Notes: generated from the sequence alone by a model not told the origin. 9,571 bases of DNA from Nostoc cf. edaphicum LEGE 07299 (GCF_015207245.1 NZ_JADEXF010000059.1:1-9571); one strand, 5' to 3'; counted from the first letter of the stretch, positions 1-6,546 are shown. Translations and numbers: made by a program.

Positions 1-108
1 CTCCATGAGTAACCCACCATCTAACATTCCTGCACCGGGAAAAGCTATAACCATGATTATGCTTGGTCTAAGACAACCAAGAACTTGAACTGGAATTGTA
101 TCAAACAT
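1..108 (-). other. Doubtful partial open frame at the left edge
   Basis: On the minus strand an ATG at 108-106 opens a frame that stays open for 36 codons to the window edge. It encodes a fairly hydrophobic peptide beginning MFDTIPVQVLGC. I do not recognise it, and no Shine-Dalgarno sequence is visible upstream in the AT-rich spacer. A competing plus-strand frame starting at or before position 5 ends at a TGA near 90, so the real coding strand is uncertain. If the minus frame is real, the gene lies downstream of mnmE on the same strand with a 79-base gap holding a palindrome. Confidence 0.2.
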
Positions 109-120
109 TATAATATATTC

Positions 121-177
121 TATCAATTAAAAATTAAACATAAATATTATTATGATTTTTTATGTTTTTAATTGATA
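121..177. repeat. Long AT-rich inverted repeat after mnmE
   Basis: A perfect 13-base inverted repeat pairs tatcaattaaaaa (121-133) with tttttaattgata (165-177). A further cataaa/tttatg pairing lies inside the arms after a small bulge. The palindrome begins about ten bases beyond the mnmE stop on the minus strand, so it could serve as an AT-only terminator or RNA 3' end structure. It lacks a GC-rich stem, so a small palindromic element is equally possible. Confidence 0.5.
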
Positions 178-187
178 CTTTTTTAAG

Positions 188-1582
188 TTACTTTCCAATG
201 CAAAACCTGCTAAAAATCCTCTCTAAAACTGATTCTGCTACTTCTTCTCCAGTGATTTCTCCTAGAGCTTGAATCGCGCCTCGTAAGTCAATTGTCCAAA
301 AATCAAAAGGTAACTGCTGAACAATTGTTGCTTGCACTTGTTCCAAAGACATTTTAGCTTGAGTTAAGGCTGCTGCTTGCCTCTGATTAATAGCTAAATC
401 CATATCAGCAGCTTGCACTTTTCCAGATTGGACTATTTCTAAAATTGCTGTTTCTAAAGCATCGATACCTTGATTCTGGGCTGCGGCTGTGACAATTTTA
501 GATTTTGGATTTTGGATTTTGGATTGAAAAATTTTCCGTTTGCTTTCTTCTACTAAATCGATTTTGTTAATAACTAGAATCAACGGACGGTGTTGTACTT
601 TTTCATAAATTTCTTCATCGCCTTCTGTCCAACCTGCGGAAGCATCGATGGTAAGCAAAACTAAATCAGCTGCATTTGCGGCACGGCGCGATCGCTCGAC
701 GCCAATTTTTTCCACTTGGTCTGTTGTTTCCCGAATCCCCGCTGTATCTAGCACTTGTACGGGAATTCCCCCGACAACTAACTGAGATTCGACAACATCG
801 CGGGTTGTACCAGGTAAATCAGTCACAATGGCGCGATCGCTCCGGCTCCAAGCGTTCAATAAACTCGACTTACCCACATTCGGACGCCCAACAATTGCCA
901 CTTTTAAACCAGTACGCAGCAACTCACCTTGATCTTTGGTTTCCAATAACCTAGTTATTTCTGCGGCAATTTTATCGATTGCTGATATGATAGCTTTATC
1001 ATCCAACGGTGGTAAGTCTTCCTCAAAATCAATCCGAGCTTCAATTTCTGCCAAGATATCCAAACAGTTAGCGCGTAACTGCCGAATCGGATGAGCTAAT
1101 TTTCCTTGTAAACCAGCTAAAGCACTTTGAGCAGCTTGGGGCGATTTGGCTCCGACTAAATCGGCAATACCTTCGGCTTGAGTTAAATCTAATCGTCCAT
1201 TCAAAAAGGCGCGAAGAGTAAATTCTCCTGGTTGCGCTAGTCTAGCCCCATTTTCCAAACACAGTTGCAACACTTGCTGCACTGCCATAATTCCCCCGTG
1301 GCAATGGAATTCCACTACATCTTCACGGGTGTAAGAACGGGGCGCTTTCATAATCAGCAACAAGGCTTCATCCACTATTTGTTGCGTCTGGGGATGGCGA
1401 ATGTAACCGTAGAGAATCCGGTGACTTTCCCAAACTTGTCGCCCTGGTGTATGAAAGAGACTTTGGGCGATTGCCATTGCTTGAGAACCGGACACCCGCA
1501 CAATCCCAACACTACCCTGTTGGGGGACAACAGCAGTAGCGATCGCGGCTATAGTTCCAGTAGTAGCAAACAGTTCTGACAT
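188..1582 (-). CDS. mnmE: tRNA uridine-5-carboxymethylaminomethyl(34) synthesis GTPase MnmE
   Basis: MnmE (TrmE, ThdF) works with MnmG (GidA) in the cytoplasm to build the 5-carboxymethylaminomethyl group on wobble uridine 34 of certain tRNAs, using a folate-derived one-carbon unit. At 464 residues it is of normal family length. The N-terminal folate-binding domain comes first, then a helical region with an inserted Ras-like G domain: GRPNVGKSS at 232-240 (G1), GTTRD 258-262 (G2), DTAG 279-282 (G3), NKID 339-342 (G4). The protein ends in FCIGK (460-464), whose cysteine is the conserved C-terminal one. The ATG at 1582-1580 is preceded by AAAGGG with a five-base spacer, supporting this start. 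A short cyanobacterial heptad repeat is translated at residues 354-363, between G4 and the G5 region, which looks like a tolerated insertion in a surface loop. The gene carries three HIP1 sites. Confidence 0.97.
   Translation of the reverse strand: MSELFATTGTIAAIATAVVPQQGSVGIVRVSGSQAMAIAQSLFHTPGRQVWESHRILYGYIRHPQTQQIVDEALLLIMKAPRSYTREDVVEFHCHGGIMAVQQVLQLCLENGARLAQPGEFTLRAFLNGRLDLTQAEGIADLVGAKSPQAAQSALAGLQGKLAHPIRQLRANCLDILAEIEARIDFEEDLPPLDDKAIISAIDKIAAEITRLLETKDQGELLRTGLKVAIVGRPNVGKSSLLNAWSRSDRAIVTDLPGTTRDVVESQLVVGGIPVQVLDTAGIRETTDQVEKIGVERSRRAANAADLVLLTIDASAGWTEGDEEIYEKVQHRPLILVINKIDLVEESKRKIFQSKIQNPKSKIVTAAAQNQGIDALETAILEIVQSGKVQAADMDLAINQRQAAALTQAKMSLEQVQATIVQQLPFDFWTIDLRGAIQALGEITGEEVAESVLERIFSRFCIGK
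501..526. repeat. Heptad short tandem repeat inside mnmE
   Basis: Three full GATTTTG units (501-507, 508-514, 515-521) and a partial fourth lie within the mnmE reading frame. Read on the coding strand they give CAAAATC units, translated around [10 protein letters not shown]. Repeats of this heptamer are common between genes in Nostoc-type genomes. Finding one inside an essential-type gene without loss of frame is less usual. Confidence 0.85.
688..695. repeat. HIP1 octamer GCGATCGC (first of seven)
   Basis: The palindrome GCGATCGC occurs at 688-695, 833-840, 1539-1546, 2083-2090, 3661-3668, 6199-6206 and 8698-8705. HIP1 is greatly over-represented in many cyanobacterial genomes and is a taxonomic marker. 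Three copies fall in mnmE, one each in the Uma2 remnant, the epimerase gene and the TIR gene, and one in the spacer before the amylase-family gene. Confidence 0.9.
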
Positions 1583-1594
1583 GAGCGCCCTTTA

Positions 1595-1638
1595 TTAAGA
1601 GTGAGGAGTAAAAATCATAACTCATAACTCATAAGTTT
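1595..1638. repeat. Intergenic degenerate repeat, copy A
   Basis: The stretch begins ttaagagtga, continues through aaaatcat and ends in three actcata-type heptads. A related copy lies at 1716-1778 in the same orientation. The gagt-rich left part is roughly complementary to the actca-rich right part, so each copy could fold into an imperfect hairpin. It lies directly upstream of mnmE, so mnmE transcription must start within or beyond it. Confidence 0.65.
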
Positions 1639-1679
1639 CTAAATGGTGAGTATTTAGACTAATGAGATACCAACTGGCA

Positions 1680-1694
1680 AGGTAAAATTTACCT
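1680..1694. promoter_or_regulatory. Small perfect palindrome AGGTAAA-A-TTTACCT
   Basis: Seven-base arms (1680-1686 and 1688-1694) flank a single central A. It lies in the divergent spacer between mnmE and the small cysteine-rich gene, between the two intergenic repeats. The form fits an operator for a dimeric regulator, but nothing identifies one. Confidence 0.3.
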
Positions 1695-1715
1695 GTAGGT
1701 CATACCTGATAGTAA

Positions 1716-1778
1716 AGAGTTAAGAGTGAAGAGTTAGAGATGAAAATCATGACTCACAACTTATAACTCATAACTTTT
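1716..1778. repeat. Intergenic degenerate repeat, copy B
   Basis: This is a second, longer relative of the repeat at 1595-1638: agagttaagagtgaagagt on the left, aaaatcat in the middle, and actcacaacttataactcat on the right. The right half is nearly complementary to the left. It ends just before the ribosome-binding site of the 66-residue gene and would form part of that gene's 5' leader if transcription starts upstream. Confidence 0.65.
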
Positions 1779-1781
1779 AGA

Positions 1782-1788
1782 GAGAGGA
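1782..1788 (+). promoter_or_regulatory. Ribosome-binding site for the small cysteine-rich gene
   Basis: GAGAGGA ends seven bases before the GTG at 1796. It supports a GTG start where no nearby in-frame ATG fits the protein. Confidence 0.7.
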
Positions 1789-1795
1789 ATGTACT

Positions 1796-1996
1796 GTGGA
1801 GCAAAAGATTAACTGCGCTGTAGCCTGTGTTAACGGGTGTGTTTTAGGGGATAAATGCCCCAATATCGAGTTTAGAGAGTCAGCCGCAAAATTTATTGAA
1901 GAGACTCCCTTAGACAAAATGCTGGAGTTGGCACAAGAACGTCTGCGGAAAAAAATGGCAGAACCGCCAAAATGGGTTTTTCCTGAAGATCCATAG
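1796..1996 (+). CDS. Small cysteine-motif protein of unknown function
   Basis: The 66-residue product starts at GTG, supported by GAGAGGA seven bases upstream. Four cysteines sit at residues 7, 11, 15 and 21 (C-X3-C-X3-C-X5-C, CAVACVNGCVLGDKC). A helical, charged middle follows (residues 28-55, with LDKMLELAQERLRKKM), and the tail PPKWVFPEDP is proline- and aromatic-rich. I believe close relatives occur in other heterocyst-forming cyanobacteria, from memory of the family rather than a search. The cysteine spacing could bind a metal such as zinc or an iron-sulfur cluster, or form disulfides; this is inference. There is no signal peptide or membrane segment. It stands alone, with repeats upstream and a pseudogene remnant downstream on the other strand. 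Confidence 0.8.
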   Translation: MEQKINCAVACVNGCVLGDKCPNIEFRESAAKFIEETPLDKMLELAQERLRKKMAEPPKWVFPEDP

Positions 1997-2034
1997 CATT
2001 CGGGACAACAGGCACAAGCAAGACAGCGTGGAAG

Positions 2035-2178
2035 TTAAATAGTATCTGGATCTATATTTAATTCTCGCAGTTTTGCTGCCAAGCGATCGCTGTGTTCCTT
2101 CTCGTGTTGTGCCACTTCTTCCGGTGTCGGAACCAGTTTTCTTTCACGAGTGTAGGGTTAAACCATTCTACAGCAACT
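2035..2178 (-). pseudogene. C-terminal remnant of a Uma2-family (DUF820) protein
   Basis: On the minus strand a frame ending at TAA 2037-2035 reads KLVPTPEEVAQHEKEHSDRL and then AAKLRELNIDPDTI. This is the characteristic tail of cyanobacterial Uma2-family proteins, which have a restriction-endonuclease-like fold. The frame is closed upstream by a stop at 2160-2158. A different frame just before it reads VEWFNP, and joining the two by one missing base would give a continuous Uma2-like segment. Only about 45 codons remain, no start exists, and the piece abuts the end of the DUF1611 gene. I read it as decayed; function is not expected. Confidence 0.7.
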
Positions 2179-3223
2179 AATTATTCATCACCGCGTCCAA
2201 AAGCACATTGGCATCAAAGCGGACTACATCGGTACAAGGTAGCCCCGTTTCTGCTATTGTTTGAGCGATGCTTTCCTGAGCCGCAGACTCATCTAAATGG
2301 GCTGTGTTTAGCGCTATACCCGCTACAGAAACACTTCCAAAAGCACCACCGGCATTAGCAACAGTTTCATAAAGCCGAATCACCTCTGGTAAAGGTGGAA
2401 TGATTACATGGGGATGATTACGTACATGAACTTGTCCTGCCCGATGTACCAAAACTAGTTGGGTTGGTTGCGAACCACGGATTAGGGGTAGAGTTGCCGT
2501 TGAGCCAGGGTGTAGCAGCGAACCTTGTCCTTCAATGTGCAAGATGTCGTAGTTTTTGCCATAGCGCATAACTATTTGTTCCACAGCACCGGCGGCAAAG
2601 TCTACCCGCACGGCATCTAAAGCCACACCGTCTCCTTCTAACATCACCCCAGTTTGCCCCGTGGCGAGGAATTTAGAACGCCAGCCCCGCAGTTTTGATG
2701 CCCAATGTAACTCTAAGCTAGTTGACATTTTACCTATCGCCATGTCGGTTCCCACTGTCAACACCCGCCGACATGGAAGGGTGCGTGCCATTCCACTAGC
2801 AACGCTGATATTAGATGGTTCTTTTCGCACATCCCAAATTAGTTGCCCTGGTTTGAGCAGTGCATTTAATTCTGGGATACTTGCCATTGGTGTATGTAAA
2901 CCATTCACTAAAGACATTCCCGCTTCTAAAGCGTCTTTAATTTCCAACCAGTAATCATCTGGTACAGCACCACCTCCTGGAGCAATACCAATTACTAAAA
3001 CTTCTGGTTTGTACTCTAGGGCTGCGGCTACCGATGCCACAATCGGCACATCACGCTTGAGACCTGTTAATTCTGGTAGGGATTTACCAGCACACTCGCG
3101 ATCGATTACGGCTACAATTGGGGCTTCACTGTAACGTAAAATTGCTAGCCCTGTTTTGCCATGAGTCCCAATAGTCCCTTCATGAAGCAAGATAGCTACT
3201 CGTTGATTAAGTGATAGACGCAC
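2177..3223 (-). CDS. DUF1611 family P-loop protein, DgcN-like
   Basis: This 348-residue protein belongs to the DUF1611 family. The N-terminal half (about 1-130) is Rossmann-like, with LVIGIAPGGG at 76-85. The C-terminal half carries a Walker A-like loop, VGTDMAIGKMST at 157-168, followed by TGQTG (188-192) and HIEGQGSLLHPG (229-240). As I recall, a family member called DgcN acetylates D-glutamate and works with an enolase-superfamily racemase, DgcA, in D-glutamate breakdown. The gene just upstream here encodes an enolase-superfamily epimerase, so the same pairing exists. Whether this member has that activity is inference; other D-amino-acid or murein-peptide substrates are possible. The GTG start is supported by GGGAG nine bases upstream, inside the epimerase gene. 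The 17-base overlap suggests translational coupling. Confidence 0.85.
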   Translation of the reverse strand: MRLSLNQRVAILLHEGTIGTHGKTGLAILRYSEAPIVAVIDRECAGKSLPELTGLKRDVPIVASVAAALEYKPEVLVIGIAPGGGAVPDDYWLEIKDALEAGMSLVNGLHTPMASIPELNALLKPGQLIWDVRKEPSNISVASGMARTLPCRRVLTVGTDMAIGKMSTSLELHWASKLRGWRSKFLATGQTGVMLEGDGVALDAVRVDFAAGAVEQIVMRYGKNYDILHIEGQGSLLHPGSTATLPLIRGSQPTQLVLVHRAGQVHVRNHPHVIIPPLPEVIRLYETVANAGGAFGSVSVAGIALNTAHLDESAAQESIAQTIAETGLPCTDVVRFDANVLLDAVMNN

Positions 3224-4259
3224 TGTGTTGTACTCCCAAGCCTGGTAAATCGTTTGGCAAAACTCTTCCTTCTTTTAGCAATGCACCCGTAAAAGGGTCA
3301 TCAATTAAGTTTAGGTGACTATCTAAATCTAAATAATCAGCCAGTGGCGCTAGCTGTAATGCTGCTGTATTAGCTAGCGAACTATCAGAATAGCAACCGA
3401 ACATTACTTGCAACCGATGTGCTCGTGCTGTATGTACCATTCGCATTGCCTCTGTTAGCCCCCCTGATTTCATCAGTTTGATATTAATACCATCTACGTA
3501 GTTTGCCAAATCGGGAATATCAGCGCTTGTGAAACAACTTTCATCGACAAAGATGGGGAGGGGAGAGTGTTCTTTGAGTTTTGCTAAACTTGGTTCTTCT
3601 CCCCGTGGCAATGGCTGTTCTACATACTTTATACCCAAATCTGCTAGCCAATTGCACATAGCGATCGCATCTTCTAAACTCCAACCCCCATTGGCGTCAA
3701 CAAAAAATTCTAGTTCAGGTGCTTCTTCTCGCACCGCTAAGAGCATTTTTTGATCTGCATCTATGCCATCTGGACTGCCTAGCTTCACCTTAAAAAGACG
3801 GACATCTGTAAACTTTAACCAGTCTCGCGCTCTCACCCTAGCGCCTTCAGGTGAATTAATTCCAATTGTGACTGAAGTCGGGACTATTTGATTGCGATCG
3901 AGTCCCCAAAGTTGCCACAAGGGTAAACCTACGCACTTACCCAACCAGTCATGCATTGCCATATCCAAGGCAGCTCTTGCAGCAGAAGGAACTTGGTTTT
4001 GTGTTAAAACTTGCTCAATTTCCTGACGTTGTAAAGGACTGAATGTTTGTAACAGAGGCACAACTTGCTGTAGGGCGTCTTTGATTGCATCAGTTGATTG
4101 CCGATGATTACCCACACCAAAGGGCGATGCTTCCCCCCAGCCTTCGATGCGATCGTGTGAAATTCTCACCCATACATTCGTTGTCTGTGCCGTTGTACCC
4201 CGACTAATGGTCAACGGAAATCTCTTGTTTACTGTAAATAAATTTACATTTATTTGCAT
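3207..4259 (-). CDS. Dipeptide epimerase (L-Ala-D/L-Glu type), enolase superfamily
   Basis: The 350-residue protein has the muconate-lactonizing subgroup layout: an alpha+beta capping domain (about 1-115) and a TIM-like barrel. The catalytic lysine pair is visible as KVK at 157-159 and K264 in IKLMKSGG. Magnesium ligands are D188 (DANG), E214 (EQP) and D239 (DES). DLD at 311-313 matches the DxD motif that holds the dipeptide ammonium group in Ala-Glu epimerases, favouring that activity over muconate or succinylbenzoate chemistry. Such enzymes interconvert L-Ala-D-Glu and L-Ala-L-Glu during murein peptide recycling; the alternative here is racemisation of an N-acyl-glutamate for the DUF1611 partner. 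The ATG at 4259-4257 has no clear ribosome-binding site. The gene leads the two-gene minus-strand unit. Confidence 0.9.
   Translation of the reverse strand: MQINVNLFTVNKRFPLTISRGTTAQTTNVWVRISHDRIEGWGEASPFGVGNHRQSTDAIKDALQQVVPLLQTFSPLQRQEIEQVLTQNQVPSAARAALDMAMHDWLGKCVGLPLWQLWGLDRNQIVPTSVTIGINSPEGARVRARDWLKFTDVRLFKVKLGSPDGIDADQKMLLAVREEAPELEFFVDANGGWSLEDAIAMCNWLADLGIKYVEQPLPRGEEPSLAKLKEHSPLPIFVDESCFTSADIPDLANYVDGINIKLMKSGGLTEAMRMVHTARAHRLQVMFGCYSDSSLANTAALQLAPLADYLDLDSHLNLIDDPFTGALLKEGRVLPNDLPGLGVQHSASIT
3233..3237 (-). promoter_or_regulatory. Internal ribosome-binding site for the DUF1611 gene
   Basis: GGGAG on the minus strand lies nine bases before the GTG at 3223 and inside the end of the epimerase gene. 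It decides the GTG start and supports coupled translation of the two genes. Confidence 0.55.
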
Positions 4260-4275
4260 ACTTATTTTACATATT

Positions 4276-4305
4276 ATGTTACTGCAAAAGCCAGTGTAAG
4301 TTCAA
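4276..4305 (-). promoter_or_regulatory. Possible promoter of the epimerase-DUF1611 unit
   Basis: On the minus strand TTGAAC (4305-4300) is followed after 18 bases by TAACAT (4281-4276). An alternative -10, CATAAT, lies three bases further on. The match is moderate and rests on sequence alone. Confidence 0.3.
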
Positions 4306-4307
4306 AA

Positions 4308-4336
4308 TTTAGATTATCGGATGCATCTGTTATACT
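4308..4336 (+). promoter_or_regulatory. Candidate extended -10 promoter for the Nudix-TIR pair
   Basis: TTTAGA (4308-4313), a 17-base spacer and TATACT (4331-4336) form a sigma-70-type promoter. TG at 4328-4329 makes an extended -10. This would give a leader of about 45 bases before the Nudix start at 4388. A small inverted repeat, tcatt-gatt-aatga at 4346-4359, falls near the expected start of transcription and could be a regulator site. Confidence 0.45.
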
Positions 4337-4387
4337 TTTTTACATTCATTGATTAATGACTAAAGTTTTTATACATTATTTTTATTT

Positions 4388-4939
4388 ATGAACAACTTAA
4401 AAAAATGGAATATTTTGAAATCAAAAATGGTTTTAGATAATCCTTGGTGTCAGGTGAGGCAAGATGAAATCGAATTACCAAGTGGTAAAATTATAAATGA
4501 TTATTTTGTCAGTATTCAGCCTGACGTTGCAATGATTTTACCTATCACAAGCAATAGAGAAATTATTTTTGTCCGGCAATATAGACACGCCGTAGGTGAA
4601 TTTTTCTTGGAACTGCCAGCAGGTAATTTCGATCCCACAAAAGAGAGTGCCGAAGTAGCTGCAATTAGAGAACTAAGAGAAGAGACTGGTTATATCCCCC
4701 AAAAATTTAGAAAAATCGGAACTCTATACGATAAGCCGAGTAAAGATACTAATCAAATACATTTATTTTTAGCAAAAAATGTAAGCAAAGCTGGAGAGCA
4801 ACAACTAGATATTACAGAAGAAATTGAAGTTGTATTAATTCCTGTAGAATCAGTTTTAGATAAAATTATTCAAGGAGAGATTTCTGTTGCAGGAACTATA
4901 GCGGCTCTCTTTTTGGGTTTAAACTTGCTAAGTTTTTAA
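4388..4939 (+). CDS. Nudix hydrolase, ADP-ribose pyrophosphatase type
   Basis: Nudix enzymes split nucleoside diphosphates linked to another group; this subtype typically turns ADP-ribose into AMP and ribose 5-phosphate. The protein is 183 residues, a usual length. The Nudix box runs from G79 to I103, with E86 and R94-E95-L-x-E98-E99-T-G. It has six rather than five residues between the first glycine and glutamate, which I believe also occurs in some ADP-ribose members. FVRQYRHAVGEFFLELPAG (61-79) is the signature preceding the box in ADP-ribose and similar pyrophosphatases. No ribosome-binding site is evident before the ATG in the very AT-rich leader. The gene is noticeably more AT-rich than its left neighbours and lies 19 bases before the TIR gene on the same strand, suggesting co-transcription. 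Substrate is inferred from family resemblance. Confidence 0.9.
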   Translation: MNNLKKWNILKSKMVLDNPWCQVRQDEIELPSGKIINDYFVSIQPDVAMILPITSNREIIFVRQYRHAVGEFFLELPAGNFDPTKESAEVAAIRELREETGYIPQKFRKIGTLYDKPSKDTNQIHLFLAKNVSKAGEQQLDITEEIEVVLIPVESVLDKIIQGEISVAGTIAALFLGLNLLSF

Positions 4940-4958
4940 TAATCTAAAAGTAATTATT

Positions 4959-6461
4959 ATGTTTGTCTTTACAGTAACTGCTGATACTTTCCTGAAAGTT
5001 CGTCCAAGTGAGTTAGGGGAACTAGCTGAAGATGAAAAACTTCTCATTCAAGTCAAAAGTGTCTTGGAGGTAACTTCTTATGCTGAGGAGGAAGAATATT
5101 ACAGAATTACTTTAAAAAAGTCTATCAAGGGCAAAGATACATGGTTTGTCCGTAAGAAGTATATTAAGATATCTATTTTACAGAATTTATCTGAATACAC
5201 TCCAAGATCCGCGACATCAAATGAACCACTAGACAAGGTACTATACCAACCTAGACCAACGACATCAAATGAACCACCAGATAAGGTATTATACCAACCT
5301 AGACCAACGACATCAAATGAACCACCAGATAAGGTATTATACCAACCTAGAACGGGAGCATCCCAGACTCAAGGCTCTACAAGTTTTTGGAAGAAGCTGT
5401 TACCAGCTAAAATCAACTTAGAAAATATTCGTAAAGCCTTGAAATTTTTGGGTGACGGTTTTGATAGTAAATCCATTAAGTTAAACGTAGAAGCAAATAG
5501 TAATGTTCCAGTAAGTGAGTTGGGTTGGGATAGTAGCGATATCAAGGATGAAGAAGAAGTTATTAAGCAGTTAAAAGCGCAACTACAAGAAACCCCAACT
5601 ATTCAAGAACCATCTTCACAACCTGCTGATATAACGAAAGATTTGGTGGATTGCAGTGTGTTCAGTCCTTCTTCTGTAACTCCAGGCGATATGTTCCTTA
5701 TCCAAGTCTTTGTTCATCTTCCTGAACAAGTTGAATTTGCCAAACAAAATGCTCAACAATTTGATCCTGATGCTAAACAGTTAGGAGCAAGAAGTTTAGG
5801 ATTACCTATTAAACGGAGAAGTGAACTAACTTTTAACCTGTCCATTTCAAAACTAGAAGTAGATGAGCCAATTCAAAAGTTGAGTTGGAATGGTAGAGCA
5901 GATTCTATTCAATTTGGGGTCACGGTTCCTGCTGATATCACTCAGAAAACAGTCATTGGAACTGTTACTGTCAGCCAAAATACAATTCCCCTTGGTCATC
6001 TAAAATTCAAGTTATCGATTATTCCTTCTGCATCTTCTACATCCAAAGACCCTCAGCTAGTAGGAGAAGTTGCTCGACATTATAGAAAAGCATTCGTATC
6101 TTACTCTTCTAAAGATCGGATAGAAGTTCTTAAAAGGGTGCAGGGACTAGCTGTAAGTGGTATTACAGTTTTTCAAGATATCCTTAATTTAGAACCTGGC
6201 GATCGCTGGGAGCAAGAACTTTATCGCAACATTGATGAGTGCGATCTGTTTCTACTATTTTGGTCTACTGCTGCAAAAGAATCGCCGTGGGTGCTTAAAG
6301 AAGTATTGTATGCTCTTGAGAGACAAGGTTCTGATGGATTGCGTTCCCCCGAAATTATTCCTGTAATCATAGAAGGGCCACCGCCTGTTCCTCCACCTCC
6401 TGAATTGCAGAATCTCCATTTTAATGACAAACTTCTTTACTTAATGGCGACACCTAAATAG
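4959..6461 (+). CDS. Multidomain TIR-domain protein
   Basis: This 500-residue protein ends in a bacterial TIR domain (about 374-500). AFVSYSSKDR (378-387) is box 1, LEPGDRWEQEL (411-421) is the BB-loop region, and SPWVLKE (442-448) places the putative NADase glutamate at E448. A proline run, GPPPVPPPPE (473-482), follows the last core strand. Residues 1-72 (TADTFLKVRPSELGEL and on) look like the SH3-like module seen in other cyanobacterial proteins. Three 16-residue repeats (about 86-133) and a low-complexity linker follow. Residues 229-356 form a beta-rich domain (VFSPSSVTPGDMFLIQVFVH onward) that, as I recall, accompanies TIR in other bacteria. There is no signal peptide or membrane segment. 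Bacterial TIR proteins often cleave NAD+ in defence or signalling. The close upstream Nudix gene fits ADP-ribose chemistry; defence is inference. Confidence 0.92.
   Translation: MFVFTVTADTFLKVRPSELGELAEDEKLLIQVKSVLEVTSYAEEEEYYRITLKKSIKGKDTWFVRKKYIKISILQNLSEYTPRSATSNEPLDKVLYQPRPTTSNEPPDKVLYQPRPTTSNEPPDKVLYQPRTGASQTQGSTSFWKKLLPAKINLENIRKALKFLGDGFDSKSIKLNVEANSNVPVSELGWDSSDIKDEEEVIKQLKAQLQETPTIQEPSSQPADITKDLVDCSVFSPSSVTPGDMFLIQVFVHLPEQVEFAKQNAQQFDPDAKQLGARSLGLPIKRRSELTFNLSISKLEVDEPIQKLSWNGRADSIQFGVTVPADITQKTVIGTVTVSQNTIPLGHLKFKLSIIPSASSTSKDPQLVGEVARHYRKAFVSYSSKDRIEVLKRVQGLAVSGITVFQDILNLEPGDRWEQELYRNIDECDLFLLFWSTAAKESPWVLKEVLYALERQGSDGLRSPEIIPVIIEGPPPVPPPPELQNLHFNDKLLYLMATPK
5212..5355 (+). repeat. 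Three 48-bp in-frame tandem repeats in the TIR gene
   Basis: Units begin at 5212, 5260 and 5308, each encoding a 16-residue segment TSNEPxDKVLYQPRPT. Units two and three are almost identical in DNA, and unit one differs by a few bases, indicating recent duplication. The match fades at about 5352. They lie in the linker between the N-terminal module and the beta-rich domain. Confidence 0.9.
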
Positions 6462-6546
6462 CAGATGGCAATCCAAATTCAAACTTGAGAAAATACGGAG
6501 ATTAAAAGTACGAGTTTTTAAGCCTTTCAGCTATTTTCTCTCATAA

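Noticed and set aside
676..1579. Plus-strand open frames at 676-954 and 1265-1579
   Set aside because: They lie opposite mnmE, which has full family motifs, and show no recognisable protein features.
2092..3753. Plus-strand open frames at 2092-2358, 2661-2954 and 3529-3753
   Set aside because: They are antisense to the DUF1611 and epimerase genes and have no ribosome-binding sites or motifs.
6221..6430. Minus-strand open frame inside the TIR gene
   Set aside because: It is antisense to the conserved TIR domain. Its glycine-rich stretch is just the complement of the proline codons.
6487..6540. Inverted repeat gagaaaata / tattttctc after the TIR gene as a terminator
   Set aside because: The arms are only nine bases and AT-rich, the loop is 36 bases and no T-run follows, so termination is not supported.
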